Origin: Isoetes taiwanensis
Lineage: Eukaryota > Streptophyta > Lycopodiopsida > Isoetales > Isoetaceae
Assembly (NCBI GenBank): GCA_021234155.1
Contig: JAJEKV010000215.1
Coordinates: 374,001-438,000, forward strand
Length of the DNA: 64,000 nucleotides
Direction of reading: 5' to 3'
Under the pieces are notes generated by a model. The model was not told where the DNA came from, made no database searches, and saw nothing but the letters and a program-made list of their open reading frames with translations. A program made the position numbers and the translations under genes. Shown piece by piece: positions 24,234 through 35,924 of the stretch (the first letter of the stretch is position 1; each line of letters begins with the position of its first letter).

Positions 24234-24312
24234 AGTGCCAGTACGATTACAATAGTTTGAAAATTCTCATGCACGGTTACAATAGACTGAAGATACTCAT
24301 CACATCATCTTT

Positions 24313-24621
24313 CTAGGCAGCACCATCTTCATCAGTTTCATCATCCGGGGTTCCGTCCTCTTCTGCCTGCTGGCCTAGGTTCAACCTCCTCTGGCCCTTT
24401 CCCTTACTGCAACGTCCTCGAGATGTGTTTCTTCTGACACGTTGCCTGTTTGTCAGGGTAATTGGCATTGGAGAGTCCGCTGGATCATGTACAGTTAAGT
24501 CCTCAAGCGGATCTCCTGTATTACTTGCACCAGGCCTTTCTGTATCAGACTCCTCTTCTGTATGTTCGCTGTCGTTTGAGTCGTATGAGAACATGTTCTC
24601 ATCTAAATCATCTTCGGACAA
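24313..24621 (-). CDS. Acidic/basic C-terminal tail of the hAT gene, shifted frame
   Basis: The minus strand encodes a 100-residue peptide: an acidic Ser/Asp/Glu-rich half (SEDDLDENMFSYDSNDSE), then a basic part (RQRVRRNTSRGRCSKGKGQR), then DDETDEDGAA and a stop. It overlaps the end of the hAT transposase frame by about 19 bases in another frame. The transposase also ends in an acidic run (DSEVEEDSFEDSEDELL), so a one-base shift or a small intron probably joins them. Not a separate gene in my view. Confidence 0.4.
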   Translation of the reverse strand: MSEDDLDENMFSYDSNDSEHTEEESDTERPGASNTGDPLEDLTVHDPADSPMPITLTNRQRVRRNTSRGRCSKGKGQRRLNLGQQAEEDGTPDDETDEDGAA

Positions 24622-26340
24622 TGGTTAGCGGCATTTACAGCAAGCAGCTCGTCCTCACTGTCTTCGAAGCTGTCCTCTTCCACTTCGGAATCTGCATCTA
24701 TGAAAGGAAACTTTAGCTTATCGACAACGGCTGCGCCACTGTTGCGATTCAAAAGCCACCAGTTTGAGAAGTTATATACAAGTTTGTCAGCCTTCTTATG
24801 CAGCAGGCGATTTCGTGTGACACTGTGTATGTACTTATAGGCACTCCAATTCCTCTCACTTGCACTATTGGAGGATACCAAGGAGAGGATAGTCATTGCA
24901 AGGGCCTGTAATATATCAGTAACTTGTCCATGGGTTTGCCACCATGCATAAGATTCCATATTTGGTTCCTTCTTATGACTCTCCAGTGCTTTGTGAAGCT
25001 CTTCATCTGCCCACCTGCCACTCAAGTTCTGGTATTCGGTTAACTCGGCAATGAAAAGCTTATAGTCCGAGCTGTTCGGATAATACATTTTTGCAACCTT
25101 CTTCAACGAACCCATAACCTCTTTATCTGTATGCTGGTCCATGTCGTGGTTGTGTGGGTCTAAGGCATGTGCGGCGCCATGGAGGTCATTATACGACTTT
25201 TTCCATTGTATAATGAAGTCCCTGAGCAATGCTGCACGCTTGGCATTGTCAAAAGGTGTGTTTGGCTCGTCAAGTTGTAGGAACAATTGTATCGAGTGCC
25301 AACACCTCCAGACCTTGCCAGTACTTGCCTTCGAAGAATCAAGGGTTTTGATGGTATGACAAACAGGTTGCATGCGCCTTACAACATTCTTTACGCCTTT
25401 CCAAAATGTCTCCCGCCCAAGCATTTCTCGAAGGGCAGCGGCTTGCTGCCAGTGTTTTGATGCATTTTTGCCCTTCTGCCTCCTCTCCCATTCAAAGAAG
25501 TCTGTATGCTTGAAGGTCGAGATAATCGGGTCGCGACACCTAAGCACTCTTTCAAGACAAATGTAATTGGAACCAAACCGAGTATGGCTAGGATTCATGA
25601 GCGCTAGGGCCTTCTGACGCAATGACTTGTATATGGCGTAAATTGCCGGCTTCTTTGTGATGAATTTCACAAGACGACGGGCCTTCTGAATGGGATCTTT
25701 GAACCAAGTGTGCTGTGAAAACCAGTCCTTGAGCAATAAGTTTAGGCAATGGCATCAGGGTTGCCCTTAAGGGGCTATTTATAGCCAAATGGCTATATTA
25801 TGAATATTTTTGAAAATGAGATACTAAAGCTGAATAGGTTACTATTGAAAATAAATTATATTCTTTCGCCAAAGTTTTAACATTCCATCCTCCCACCTTT
25901 CTTAAATTAGCCATGCATTTTTTAGCTCAGATCTAGAGCTTCGCCTCCAGTTCTATGGATCTATCACTATTGTAGATCAAGTGATTGTTTGCTGGCTCTA
26001 GTGGACCATAGTAGAATACTAAAAAGATCAACAACTACTCATTTTTTGCTACACATAATAGGTTTCTTTAATCCTTTTAAGTTGTATGTGAATTGACATC
26101 TAATTTATTTATTTCAATGACCACAATAGCATTGACAAGATTCGCCAGAGTTTCTATGAAACAGTTCAAGTTGCAAAAAGTAATCGCCTACAAAATTAAT
26201 ATAGAAATATTATGATTCGCCTCATCTTCTAAATCACGCCTATGCAGTTATGGGCCTTAAGGGCAACCCTGAATGGCATTGGCAGCTGGTCGCGTGCAAT
26301 CCTGGAAATTCAGACTCCAACAATTCACCCGCTAACTTAA
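24603..26340 (-). pseudogene. hAT-superfamily transposase, interrupted by a MITE
   Basis: The minus-strand frame 25754-24603 reads CHCLNLLLKDWF, then a 370-residue hAT core. It ends with the dimerisation domain: YAWWQTHG, LSLVSSNSASERNWSAYKYI, RNRLLHKKADKLVYNFSNWW. These are standard hATC motifs. Upstream of the MITE (from 26279, rising coordinates) the same protein continues as AGELLESEFPGLHATSCQ, giving the usual hAT 'AGxLL...P...C..HCLNLLLKD' pattern once the insertion is set aside. The MITE splits the frame exactly inside this motif. The N-terminal part with the BED zinc finger and the first catalytic Asp was not found, so the gene is dead. Confidence 0.85.
25748..26279. mobile_element. 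hAT-type MITE (25756-26271) with 8-bp target duplication
   Basis: The element is 516 bp. Terminal inverted repeats are CAGGGTTGCCCTTAAGG at 25756 and CCTTAAGGGCAACCCTG ending 26271. It is flanked by the 8-bp duplication AATGGCAT at 25748-25755 and 26272-26279. The CAGGG ends and 8-bp duplication are diagnostic for hAT. The interior is AT-rich with no ORF, so it is non-autonomous. It sits inside a hAT transposase gene. Confidence 0.95.
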
Positions 26341-27420
26341 TTGTCTCTATTTCGAATTCCACACAGCTTTGGAATAAAAGTTTATTCTTGCTAAAAAAGA
26401 TTGTCTAGAAGAGATCTGATTAATTAGAAATGAAGTCCAAGGATCAGACAGAGGCTCAACGATAAAACCACATGTTAATCTTGATCCCTGCTTAAGAATT
26501 GCAAAGTTTTTATCATCCGTAGAAAGCTAGTGATGTCTAGAATCTAGAAATGTTGGGTTTCTACAAAGGCAGCAATTTAATCCTGAGAATTCCTACTCAA
26601 AGTAGAAATTCATATTTTGGATAAGATAGATATAGATAGATAAAGTTTTTTATGTCCACGAGACCCAATTGGGCCATGGGACAGGGATAGAGCAAAAGGG
26701 CATAAGCCCAAAGAGACCTGGGGGCTATGCCCGATAACAAATCATAACCGTAATAAAAAAGAAAAGAGAAGAGTGAAACAAAAAAATAAAATAAAGTTGG
26801 GAAGTCCAGGGCCATGCAAAAAACTATCCATGGATTTGATGGCTACTGATCCCGAATGATAGGGCTGATCTCTTCTATATACGTCCCACTTTCATTGCAG
26901 GCGAGCCTCATGCATCTGATACAATTTTTCTTTCTGCCTGCAGAGCTGTGCTGGAGTCAGATCTTCTTGGACAGAGAAGGTGTTCCCTTTCAGATGATTG
27001 CCATGACGCATAATATATGCAGTCTAGAAAGGACATCTTGAAAACAGGCTAAGAGGTGACGAGAATGGTTGGGTCGTGCTTCTCCAACCCGGCATGCCAA
27101 GAGGATGCCATCCGCATGTATGTGCATCACTTGATTAAAGAAACGAATTGGTTCCTTTATAGCATGAGAGTCACTCGTCTTCTCTAAATGTATGATACGT
27201 AGGTTCATGATCAATGTGTGCTTTGTGGTCCTGCCTGCCTCGAAAGGCGGGACCTCCACCCATGTAGTGCACAACAAATCCTCAAGTGGAGTCTATGTGG
27301 ACATGGGTACTTTGTCATCATGCTCGGGCATATTAGATGCTCAAACGCAGGCATTGCACTAGATACTAGTGGGACATTGATGTGACCTACTAGACTAGCA
27401 TGGAATAATTTAAGGGCTAA
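26341..27420. other. AT-rich region, possible LINE tail, no gene
   Basis: A (GATA)n-like run at 26627-26642 is followed by 'gtttttt atgtccacgagacccaattggg', which read on the minus strand resembles a LINE 3' end (... gtggacataaaaaac + repeats). A minus frame at 27277-26990 encodes nothing I recognise. Otherwise no feature. Confidence 0.3.
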
Positions 27421-28010
27421 ACTTAGCTATTTGGCGATTTTTTAGCACATTTTCAAAATAATTTGGCTAAAGTAAATGGAAAAAATTGGGAAAAAAAAAT
27501 AATAATTTTAGCTTAACTTTTTTCGGGACTGCACCAACCTTGGAGCTCTTTAGCCAAACGCTAGAAAGTAAGAGAGTGAAATTTTGTATTGTTTAGCTAA
27601 ACCATAGAAACTTTTAGAATGAATTTCGGGCCAGTTTAGCTAACATCATTCTAATTTATATGAAATATAGGATTAGTAGTTTAGTTTCTAGCATTATAAA
27701 TTAATTTGAGTCCTAGACTTTGCTAGTTAGCATTATTTTAGAATGTTTTCACAAAGAAAATGACCAAAATAAATGGAATATATTGAGAAAAAGTATAGTA
27801 ATTTGGCTTAATATTTTCTGTTGGTCATACCATAGAAATTTTTGGGTTGATGTTTGGGTTAGTTTAGCTAAACGCTAGAAAGTATGAGAGGAAAATGTGT
27901 AGAGTTTAGCTAAACCACAGAAAGTTTTGGGGTGAATTTTGAGCAAGTTTAGCTAAAGTCATTCTGGCTAATAAGAAATATGCGATTAGTAATTTATTCC
28001 CTGCTACTAG
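27400..28010. repeat. Tandem duplication, two diverged units of about 310 bp
   Basis: Words such as TTTAGC(C/T)AAACGCTAGAAAG, GTTTAGCTAAACCA(T/C)AGAAA and GAAATATxxGATTAGTA occur in the same order at 27549-27680 and 27861-27995. The preceding parts also match. Identity is around 75% by eye. TTTAGCTAAA is itself palindromic. Confidence 0.75.
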
Positions 28011-29135
28011 ATTGTGCCCCGCAGACTATAGCAGTAACTCTAGAAATCGCACCCAACTTTCTAAGGGTAACTGAGCGCATGTTCCTGTGACAGTGACGCT
28101 GGAGTGGATTGTCTGGATCCTGGCAAGGATTTCTAGAGGCACATAGTGAATCTGAGCATCGAATCTATCTAAGGCCACATCTAAAGAGGTATCAGATGCT
28201 AATTGTGCATCTGGTTGTGCTAGGATAGGATGGTGGAGCTCAAAGAAGGGGGTTGCCTGAAGGTATGATTCAATAGTAGGGTCATAGGGTTTATCAGAGA
28301 TCTGCATGGTCAGGTTCTTGGCTTTGTGGGGGAGAGACCAAGAAACAATTCAAATATAAAAAAGGCATTTTCCAAGAAAAAGGCGCACGCCATTTTTTAG
28401 AACATTGATGCATATGCTTCCACATACTGGATGGTACTTGCAGAAAAGAAAAGATTGCATCTATCAAAATTTGGAGACTTGAGTTACTATTTGAAGATTT
28501 CAAAGTGGCCAGCTATGAACAATGTTATTTATAGGCCTCAAGACATTACAATTGCAGTGCTGCATTACTATAAAGCTAGGCAGCCAGAGGAATAGTTAGC
28601 ATAACTTCAATTATCGTAAATTCCACAGCCTACCTAAAACATCACCAATTTAAGCAAATGTAGCACCAAGGAACAATAAAATTTTGGACACCTTTGATTG
28701 ATAGCTCCAGAATGGTGAACGATACTACAATAGCTAATTCTTCTTCCTTTATCCTTGGAATAAAAGAAAGAGCACAATAAATATAGTGGTATCTTTTGCA
28801 TATATAAATAATGCTACTTTCCATGACACTTTAATCATTTCATTGGTTTTTGTTAGTGGTTTCAGATCTTTGTTGGTAATAAAAATAGTGAGAGAGTATT
28901 ATTATCTTGCATTTGCAACTATAGATAACCACATCATGATTTTTACAAGCTCCACAAATGGATCTTTAAACTTCAATTCCAATATTGGGTTGCAATTTGT
29001 TCATAACAATATTGAGTGTTGGAGATGAATACATGATGGGCCTTCATCTATCATTCCAGCATGGCTGCAAGCATGATTAATATCACTTGGAGAATATCCT
29101 GCCAAAAGCATTTATTCAAAAAGTTTTAGAATAGA
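28011..29135. other. No recognised gene
   Basis: Minus frames at 28307-28026 (SYLQATPFFELHHPILAQPD...) and 28503-28294 are open but have no family I know. The first may be a piece of a larger protein since it reads naturally. The rest is AT-rich and featureless. Confidence 0.3.
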
Positions 29136-29139
29136 ATAG

Positions 29140-29760
29140 AATACGCTTTTATCTTCCACGCAGACCAATCGGCCTATGTGACCCAAAAGAGAGTGCGCAA
29201 CAGACCTATTATTGCCCGGATTAAAAAAAACACCGCCCCGAAAGGTTTTCGAGGGAAAAATCGTGGCAGTAATAAGAATGCTGGCAAACTGTACAAGTAT
29301 ATGTCCTAGAGGTATGATCTCAGCATCCAGACTGAAGCCCCACTGAGTATCACATGTAGCGATTGGCCAAGCTTGACCATCTCAGCATAGTGCACCCGGA
29401 TTTGGTCATATGCCAGACATCCCTATATGATATGGCATTCATCTTCAATGGCCCCCATTTGACAACATCTACAGAGCCTGTCCTGCCGTGGTTCCCCAAT
29501 CCATCTCCATGTCTCAATGCGTAGACGATATGCACATGTGTGGATTGAGGCAATGAGTCTGCACTTTTTTATAGGCAGATGGGGAGGGATTCACGTGGTG
29601 CTGGTAATGTGTTGTCTTGACCTGTTCAACAGTGATGGCATCCCAAAGCTTGCTGAGGAAGCAGGCATCAAGATACTGTCTCAAGCTGTGGCGATTGTTT
29701 GCACCTGTAGCCCCAACACCATCACCATGTTGGGCATAAGCCATCTTTAGGCTCCTACAC
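29140..29760 (-). pseudogene. LINE/retroelement C-terminal zinc-finger remnant
   Basis: The minus strand from about 29540 downwards reads LRIETWRWIGEPR, then LCRCCQMGAIEDECHII, a stop, then GCLAYDQIRVHYAEMVKLGQ. This is the C-terminal Cys/His motif found after the RT domain in many LINE ORF2 proteins (C-x2-C ... EDE-x-H ... C ... Y ... IR). About 200 bp further left, the 3' UTR-like stretch ends near 29140 beside 'tagaatagaatacg'. The RT domain is missing and one stop lies in the motif. Confidence 0.6.
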
Positions 29761-30159
29761 TTTGTATATAGAGTTAGTTAGAAGAGCAGTTCCAAAAGGA
29801 AGGTCTATTTGAAGTCTGCAGTTGTAAATGCGATAGAATATACTTCGTGTAGTATTTTATTGGATCATAACTATGGCCAAATTTTGGAATCAGGTTGTGA
29901 TAACAATAGACTTTTCTTTGATATTAAGTTTGAATCTTATACTGGCCAATGTTGACGCATTGCATTTATCATATAGATTATCATTTACTGCTCCTTCCTT
30001 CGCAAGCCTTAAGGTTTTTCCCTTGAAACCCCTTGGGGGGAGGGGGAGGATCCTTCTAATCCTGAATAGTAATAGGTTAGTTGTTCTTTGTTTGGGTCTA
30101 TCATAGGCCATTTGATCTCTGTAGATAATAAAATTCAATTCAATTGAATCCAATTCTCG

Positions 30160-30594
30160 TTTTCTTTGGATCTTGCACCTCATTGCAGCGGACGAGCTAA
30201 AGAGACGGTTCCAAGCAAGGGTGAAGGCAGATATAATCTGGTTGAGAGAACTGACACCAATTCCAGCATGTCTTTTAGGGTGGCTCGACAAAAGAAATAT
30301 GCAACGGTGATATCATCATTGAAATTACTGGATGGCCAGCTTCTTCATTCACATGTTGATATTAAACAATTTGTGTTCAAGCATCTCTCTCAGTTCTTTC
30401 AAAAGGAATTATAATGGAAGAGATGGTGCTTAGTAAGATTTCATGTACGAAGTTAGAGGATAAGATGCAAGAGTTATAGGGACGCTTACTAAAGCGAGAG
30501 CTCCAGGAGCTATGTGTAGCAATGACGCCCCATAAGTATCCTGGTCTAAATAGGATTCTTATAGAGTTCTTCCAGAAATACTGGGAATGACTGA
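30160..30594 (+). pseudogene. LINE ORF2 linker fragment, truncated by an LTR
   Basis: The plus strand reads MSFRVARQKKYATVISSL, LLHSHVDIKQFVFKHLSQFF, then after shifts RAPGA-like and FFQKYWE words. This is the arrangement between endonuclease and RT in plant LINEs (Ile-x2-H-x2-x-F-F, then SPG.DG..xEFFQKYW). It stops at the LTR beginning at 30595. The fit is loose. Confidence 0.4.
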
Positions 30595-32160
30595 TGTGAC
30601 ATCCCCCTATCCTATATGATATGCTCCTATTGTATAAGATCTGGAGATCCCCTCATTTCGACCCTGCAGAACGGCAGGAGGTCGTCCCTGTGGCATCGGC
30701 TACTAATGGTGCTCCAGAATCGAAGTGGAAGAAGGATGTATCTTCCTCATCTTCCCCGAGGCCAATCTCACTGCGGAAACCTAAAATGTAAGCATAGGCA
30801 TCAATCATAGAGCTCAAATAAACACACAAAGGATGAGGCACCATGATCACGGCATCAATATCACCATCATCAACATATGTCTACCTAAACAAGGGAGATC
30901 CTAACTCCAAGCTCTCACTCAGAGAGGATGACTGGCGGTCTAGGCCTCAAGATATCAGCATATGGGGTATAACACTGGAGTTGGCTAGCATAGAACAATG
31001 GCAAGGGTAGTCCATTCCGTCCACCCCTCTTGTGCATACTTTGCAGATAGGTCAAAAAGCTTCGGGTCTCGACTGTAGCCTACCAGATACGTAACCCTAA
31101 GGCTACTCCAAGGTTGCATCTCCCTTTGTCCGATGAGGCAGGAAGGCTGCTCCTTCAAATCTTGCCGCTGCAGGAAGCTAGAGAGATGAGGTCGCCCCCG
31201 CTCGTACTAAACTTAGCATCACGTAGGAGGGGACAAACCTATACCTTACCCTCTCGCAGCAGCAAGGTATTAGGCCTAGTGTGCTATGGATCCCGAGTAG
31301 ACAATGCACATTGTTAATCCCTTTGCAACTGGAACAAGTCCCCTATATTCGAGGCCAGTCAAGGCCATAGGCCCACGATCAAGGGGCTCTCTATTCTATT
31401 CTATTCTATTCTATTCTATTCTATTCTATTCTATTCTATTCTATTCTATTCTATTCTATTCTATTCTATTCTATTCTATTCTATTCTATGCACATGCCAC
31501 ATTGTAATGGGAATTACAGGGTCTAACTACTATGATCATACTACACATGACCCCTAGGTCTCTTCCCCCTTTTACCTCATACACAAGAGGTGCAACAGAG
31601 CACCATGCCATGATCATCTAACATCTTAATAGAACAACAATTCTAATAGATCATATCTAATTCTAAGGAGTACAAGGGTTAGTGTTCCTTAGTCAGTCAG
31701 GTTTTAGGGTTAGTGGTCCAAGAGCATCTAGCACTAAAACAGAAATGCCTTCTAGCTTAAATCCTATTGTTAAGATAGGATTGACAAACTAATCTAAGAC
31801 CAACCGGATCCCTCTTCAAAATCATCACTGTGACTTCTCGACATGGTGATCTTCTACAAAGACTAAGGTGTTGGGGCAATGCCTTATATATGCAAATCCT
31901 ACTCGAGCTCTAAGGCTCTTCCACCTTCCAATGCTCACAACGACTTTGGCAGGCCCTCAACCCGCTTCTTATATAGGTCTCAAAATTGGGGCCCTGCCAT
32001 GTGTGAAAGCCCTAGACAAAAGTCTAGATATAGTCATGCCACTTCTTCTGACCTCCCAAATAGAGAATCTGTTGAATGGTCAAGCTATGAATACTGATGA
32101 GAATGAAGAGCAATTATAGCTAGGGCTTAGTTCTCAAGAATTCTCGATGACCAAGCCCTG
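30595..32160 (-). mobile_element. LTR related to the solo LTR, reverse orientation, decayed
   Basis: Begins TGTGACATCCCCCTATCC, matching the reverse complement of the end of the solo LTR at 24233 (TGTGACGTCCCCTACTCA). Collinear similarity continues: 31020-31081 matches the reverse complement of 23764-23826 (CCCCTCxTGTGCAxACTTTGCAGA; GACTGTAGCC), and 31100-31160 also matches. A TATA-like stretch, CTTATATAGG, lies near 31968. The far end (expected ...ACGTCACA) was not found, so the right limit is a guess. Confidence 0.65.
31391..31489. repeat. Pentanucleotide microsatellite (CTATT)20
   Basis: Twenty uninterrupted copies of CTATT, inside the reverse LTR. Lack of interruptions means it is probably length-variable. 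Confidence 0.99.
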
Positions 32161-32700
32161 CCAAATAAAAAAGAAGTATGTGATTTCACTTTTGAATACA
32201 TAACATGGTATTTGTAATATGATAATTGAATAGAATGAAGATGCTTTGGAGAAGTATGTTGCTAATATTGAGATGGATATCCCTCAAAGTCCAATTATAT
32301 CAAGATGGACATAGAGAATCGTGTATCCAAGTTTTGACCCTTAAAGAACGGTGCACAATTTGCAACAACAAAGTGTGTCTTAAGAGGCAAAATTGTGTTC
32401 CATACCTACTTCCTCATCTGACTCCAATCATCTCCTGGAACCTGAAGAGACTACCCATCTACAGGAGCAACTCATCCTATATTAGCAGAAGCACGTAACA
32501 TGACTTCAATAAAATTGGAAGGATCAATCTGCGGATTACATCGCCAAATCTGTCCACTATCTCGTGAGACGTTTAGTGGGAGATTGTCGGCAACTTGGGT
32601 CCAAATCAGATAGTCCTTCTTTTTGAGTCCAAATCAATTACTGAACAACTGCCATGGCACCAAGTAACCATCCCAATATTATTCTTCCACAGATCGAGTC
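32161..32700. other. No recognised gene
   Basis: Between the decayed LTR and the methyltransferase-like frame. A plus frame at 32226-32498 has no known motif. Confidence 0.35.
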
Positions 32701-32715
32701 CCATGCTTTGTCCAC

Positions 32716-33084
32716 CTACGCCCATTTCTCCAGCCCGTCCAAGAAGTTCAACATATGATGTTTGTGTAGTCTTAGTAATTTTGACTTTCTGCAGTTGTTG
32801 CAAAATCTCTCCCCTTCTTCCTCCTTAATTTCCACGCTGCTACTTTTTGTAAGTCTCACCATATTATCAAGCAATTCAAAAAGCATGGTTGAAAAATTTG
32901 CTTTCTTATCATTCCATTCCAATGTAATACTTTTCTTTCCCTGCATTAAAGCAACGAGAGGTAGTGTCCCTACAGAGAAGAAGTCCAATACACAATTATC
33001 TTGAGGAGCGAGTTCCTTTACCAGGTAATAAGAGAAACATGTCTTGAACTGGAGCTTGAAAACAAAATTATTCTCCATCCCCAC
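32716..33084 (-). pseudogene. Possible DNA-methyltransferase-like fragment
   Basis: The minus frame (122 codons) reads KTCFSYYLVKELAPQDNCVL, then DFFSVGTLPLVALMQGKKSI and TLEWND. A hydrophobic strand ending in VLDFFSxGT, an 'ALMxGKK' turn and an acidic end to the next strand resemble the SAM-binding motif I (D-x-F-x-G-x-G) and motif II of N4/N6 amino-methyltransferases. The canonical second Gly is altered, and no DPPY-type motif is seen. The first in-frame ATG is 33084 or 33078. A stretch at about 47850-47740 aligns with it in layout. Function uncertain; a piece of a repeated gene family is likely. Confidence 0.3.
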
Positions 33085-33125
33085 CAGTATAGGTTATGTA
33101 TACGATGCAAGGTAAGGTTACTTAT

Positions 33126-33353
33126 ATACCATACTGGGACATATGCTACGTACTTATTTGCTATGTGCAAATAATGAGCTTTTCTCTTTTTTTTTGGTCT
33201 GTTAACATACATATATGATTCGTATATTACGGGTATGATATACCATACTGGGACATATGCTACGTACTTATTTGCTATGTGCAAATAATGAGCTTTTCTC
33301 TTTTTTTTTGGTCTGTTAACATACATATATGATTCGTATATTACGGGTATGAT
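33126..33353. repeat. 114-bp tandem duplication
   Basis: Units 33126-33239 and 33240-33353 begin ATACCATACTGGGACATATG and are almost identical, including an interior poly(T) of the same length. Very recent duplication. Confidence 0.95.
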
Positions 33354-35924
33354 ATATAATTTATGGATACATTACACGTATTTTATGGTTATTATCCAAA
33401 AAAACCTTTTTGGGTTAACATATATAGCATATATATATTTCATTGTACAGTACGTACTACAACGTACTTTAAACAATAACTTTTAATGTACATCCTGTAT
33501 GTTAACCCATGATGTACATTGCATACGTAATATATGCATACAGTATGAGATGTACAACACTACATTGATCTACACCAGTTGTACTTAATTTGCTAGTGAA
33601 ATAGGTGGAGTAAGTCTTCTATTTTTCTGATCAGATTCCTCATCACCGATAAGTTCATATGGCAGCAGGGGTGTGCTTCTTGCAATATGGAATGAAAGGA
33701 GGAATCTCAAATCTAATTCGGGCCATATAGAGATCACCCCTAGCCTCACTTCTATTTTAACAACTCTGTAATAAAGCATTGTGCTCTTTCATAAGCTTCT
33801 TGTTAATATAACCAGGCACTTCATGGAACCAACGGACCAATCTGCCATTGGCTATATAAACAATTTGAAACATGGTCAAATCTAAGGAGCACAGCCAAAT
33901 GATAGTCTTATAAATAACTCCAGATACTACTTCATTGACCACTCCAACCGAAAGCCTCTCATATTTACAAATATCAAAGTTCGCATATTCTGAAATTGGA
34001 ATAGAATGAATTGCTACTTCTGCAACTATCTATACATTGTATCTTTTCTCCAATTTCATTTTTTCTTTATCTGGAGGTAACTTAAAATCAATGCAAATGA
34101 GCATTTTAGAGGGGGATTTCCAAGGACATATTCGGACATGATCCTTGTTTATTATATACACAAAATCCAACTATTTAGATAACTCTCTTTCTATAATGTG
34201 AGTGTTCTGGCATCTACAACTCTTCGCTTATACTCAATATAGTTGTATATTCTGAGGTCATTTTTAAAATAGATTGCCTGGTTATAATCTCTTCCATCAG
34301 CCGAGCCACTTCCTTGTTAGACATTCTCCTAATGCATGAAAAAGTGTTACCAAAAAATTGCTTGGAAAGGCTTTTCTGGAGGATTACCTTGATCATCATC
34401 TTGCTCTTGCTCTTAAACATCTTAATTATGGCCACTTACTGAGCTTGACACCCACCATTCCAATCGGCCCTCAATTCAATTCACTCCATTTCATTCTCCC
34501 TATATTTGTCAAGGATCTGCTTCCCTCAATAATCATTTCCAACACCCTAATACCTATGCCTCCCTCATAACTTTAGCTCTTTTGTAGCATAACATGTAGC
34601 GTGGCCCTCGCCATGCCCCACACATAAGTATGCATGACTTCATGCTCCCATCAATTGAGATGAAAAAACAAGCATGCAAGACTTAAACTCCTTTCATATC
34701 CCTTAGTACGTGGTACTTCCCGATCTTAGTCAATCCCAAACAATTGAGATAATTTTCATACTTGTCTCTGTTATTGTCTACCTAATTTAATACCTTCATA
34801 TATAAGCATATCATTATGCTTATCCTTAACCCTTATCCTGTAACATTCCGTTCGTCTTTCATGAATATCCTACTATTTTCCTGTATGGCCTAAATCTGAA
34901 TGTTACAGTCAACATCCTTGATATCATCACTAATGTAGTATTTCATACTACTTTCCAACATTCATGACCACTACCTTGTTATTATATAATATAGTAACAT
35001 GTGTGAGCCATTCCTAAGTCTAAAGTCATATGTGACTAGTTATGGTGCCCGGCGTTGCCGGGCTTTACTGACAATTTGAAGAGGCAGTTGTTCTATTGTT
35101 GGCCGGAATAAATGATGTGCCTTAGTGGGGGCAAGGGTAATATAGAGCAATTGTCGCTATGAAATTTGGGTGGGTGGTCTAACATGTGGTTATAATGGTT
35201 TATGGTAGTATACATTATAGGTCTACAATGGCAATTGTTATTGAATCAGGAGCAGGACTAAAGAACAACAAAGAAGACCACCCTTTACCTTAATGGGCTA
35301 TTGAGTGCATACGCAGTGAATCATACATTGGACCAAAGTACATGCTGGATGACGATGATTATTCATATCCTAGTAGAAAAAACATGGCGAATATGACAAA
35401 TCCCAAGCTTACAAACAGAGACTTAGAATGTTCATGATATTTGTAAACCAAGAATCAAAAGCATTCTTGGATAATGAAGTAGAATGTCACCTTGACTTTA
35501 ATTTTTCCAAGGAAATGCTTGATTGAGCTTTCGGTTCTTGAACCTTAGATAGACAAACATGTGATGACTTGTGGATCTACAATGTTCCGTAGATGTTGAA
35601 TAACCCAAGAGCATGAGATGAAAAATATAAAAGATCTATCTTATCAAACGACATAGTTTGATGTTTTGTTCAACATCTCCCTAATATTATTGCAATAAGC
35701 TTCAACGGAAACATTATGGGGAGTGGGTGGCACTTGAAATTTGATAAACGTTTAGATTTGGTGGAGTTTAATAATTTAGATTTAGTGGAGTTTAATAATT
35801 TGCATTGACTTGCTCTAAAGGTCTTAAATTTGATAAATGTGTAGTTTTAGTGGAGTTTGAATTGTATCGACTTGCGCGCCTTTTGAAATGACCTTTTGAA
35901 CACCTACCAAACCCACCTACAGCC
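33354..35924. other. AT-rich region with small open frames, no assigned gene
   Basis: Minus frames at 33942-33757 (MFQIVYIANGRLVRWFHEVP...), 33779-33585 and 34435-34214 are short and match no family I know. A C-rich non-coding stretch (34560-34930) resembles LTR-retrotransposon untranslated sequence but has no clear ends. Around 35040 the words 'gcccggcgttgccgggc' form a small GC hairpin. Confidence 0.3.

Noticed and set aside
31304-31507. 67-codon ORF rich in FYSIL
   Set aside because: It is a translation of the (CTATT)n microsatellite.
33018-33326. 102-codon minus ORF with an internal duplicated peptide
   Set aside because: The repeat is only the 114-bp tandem duplication, open by chance; no coding signal.
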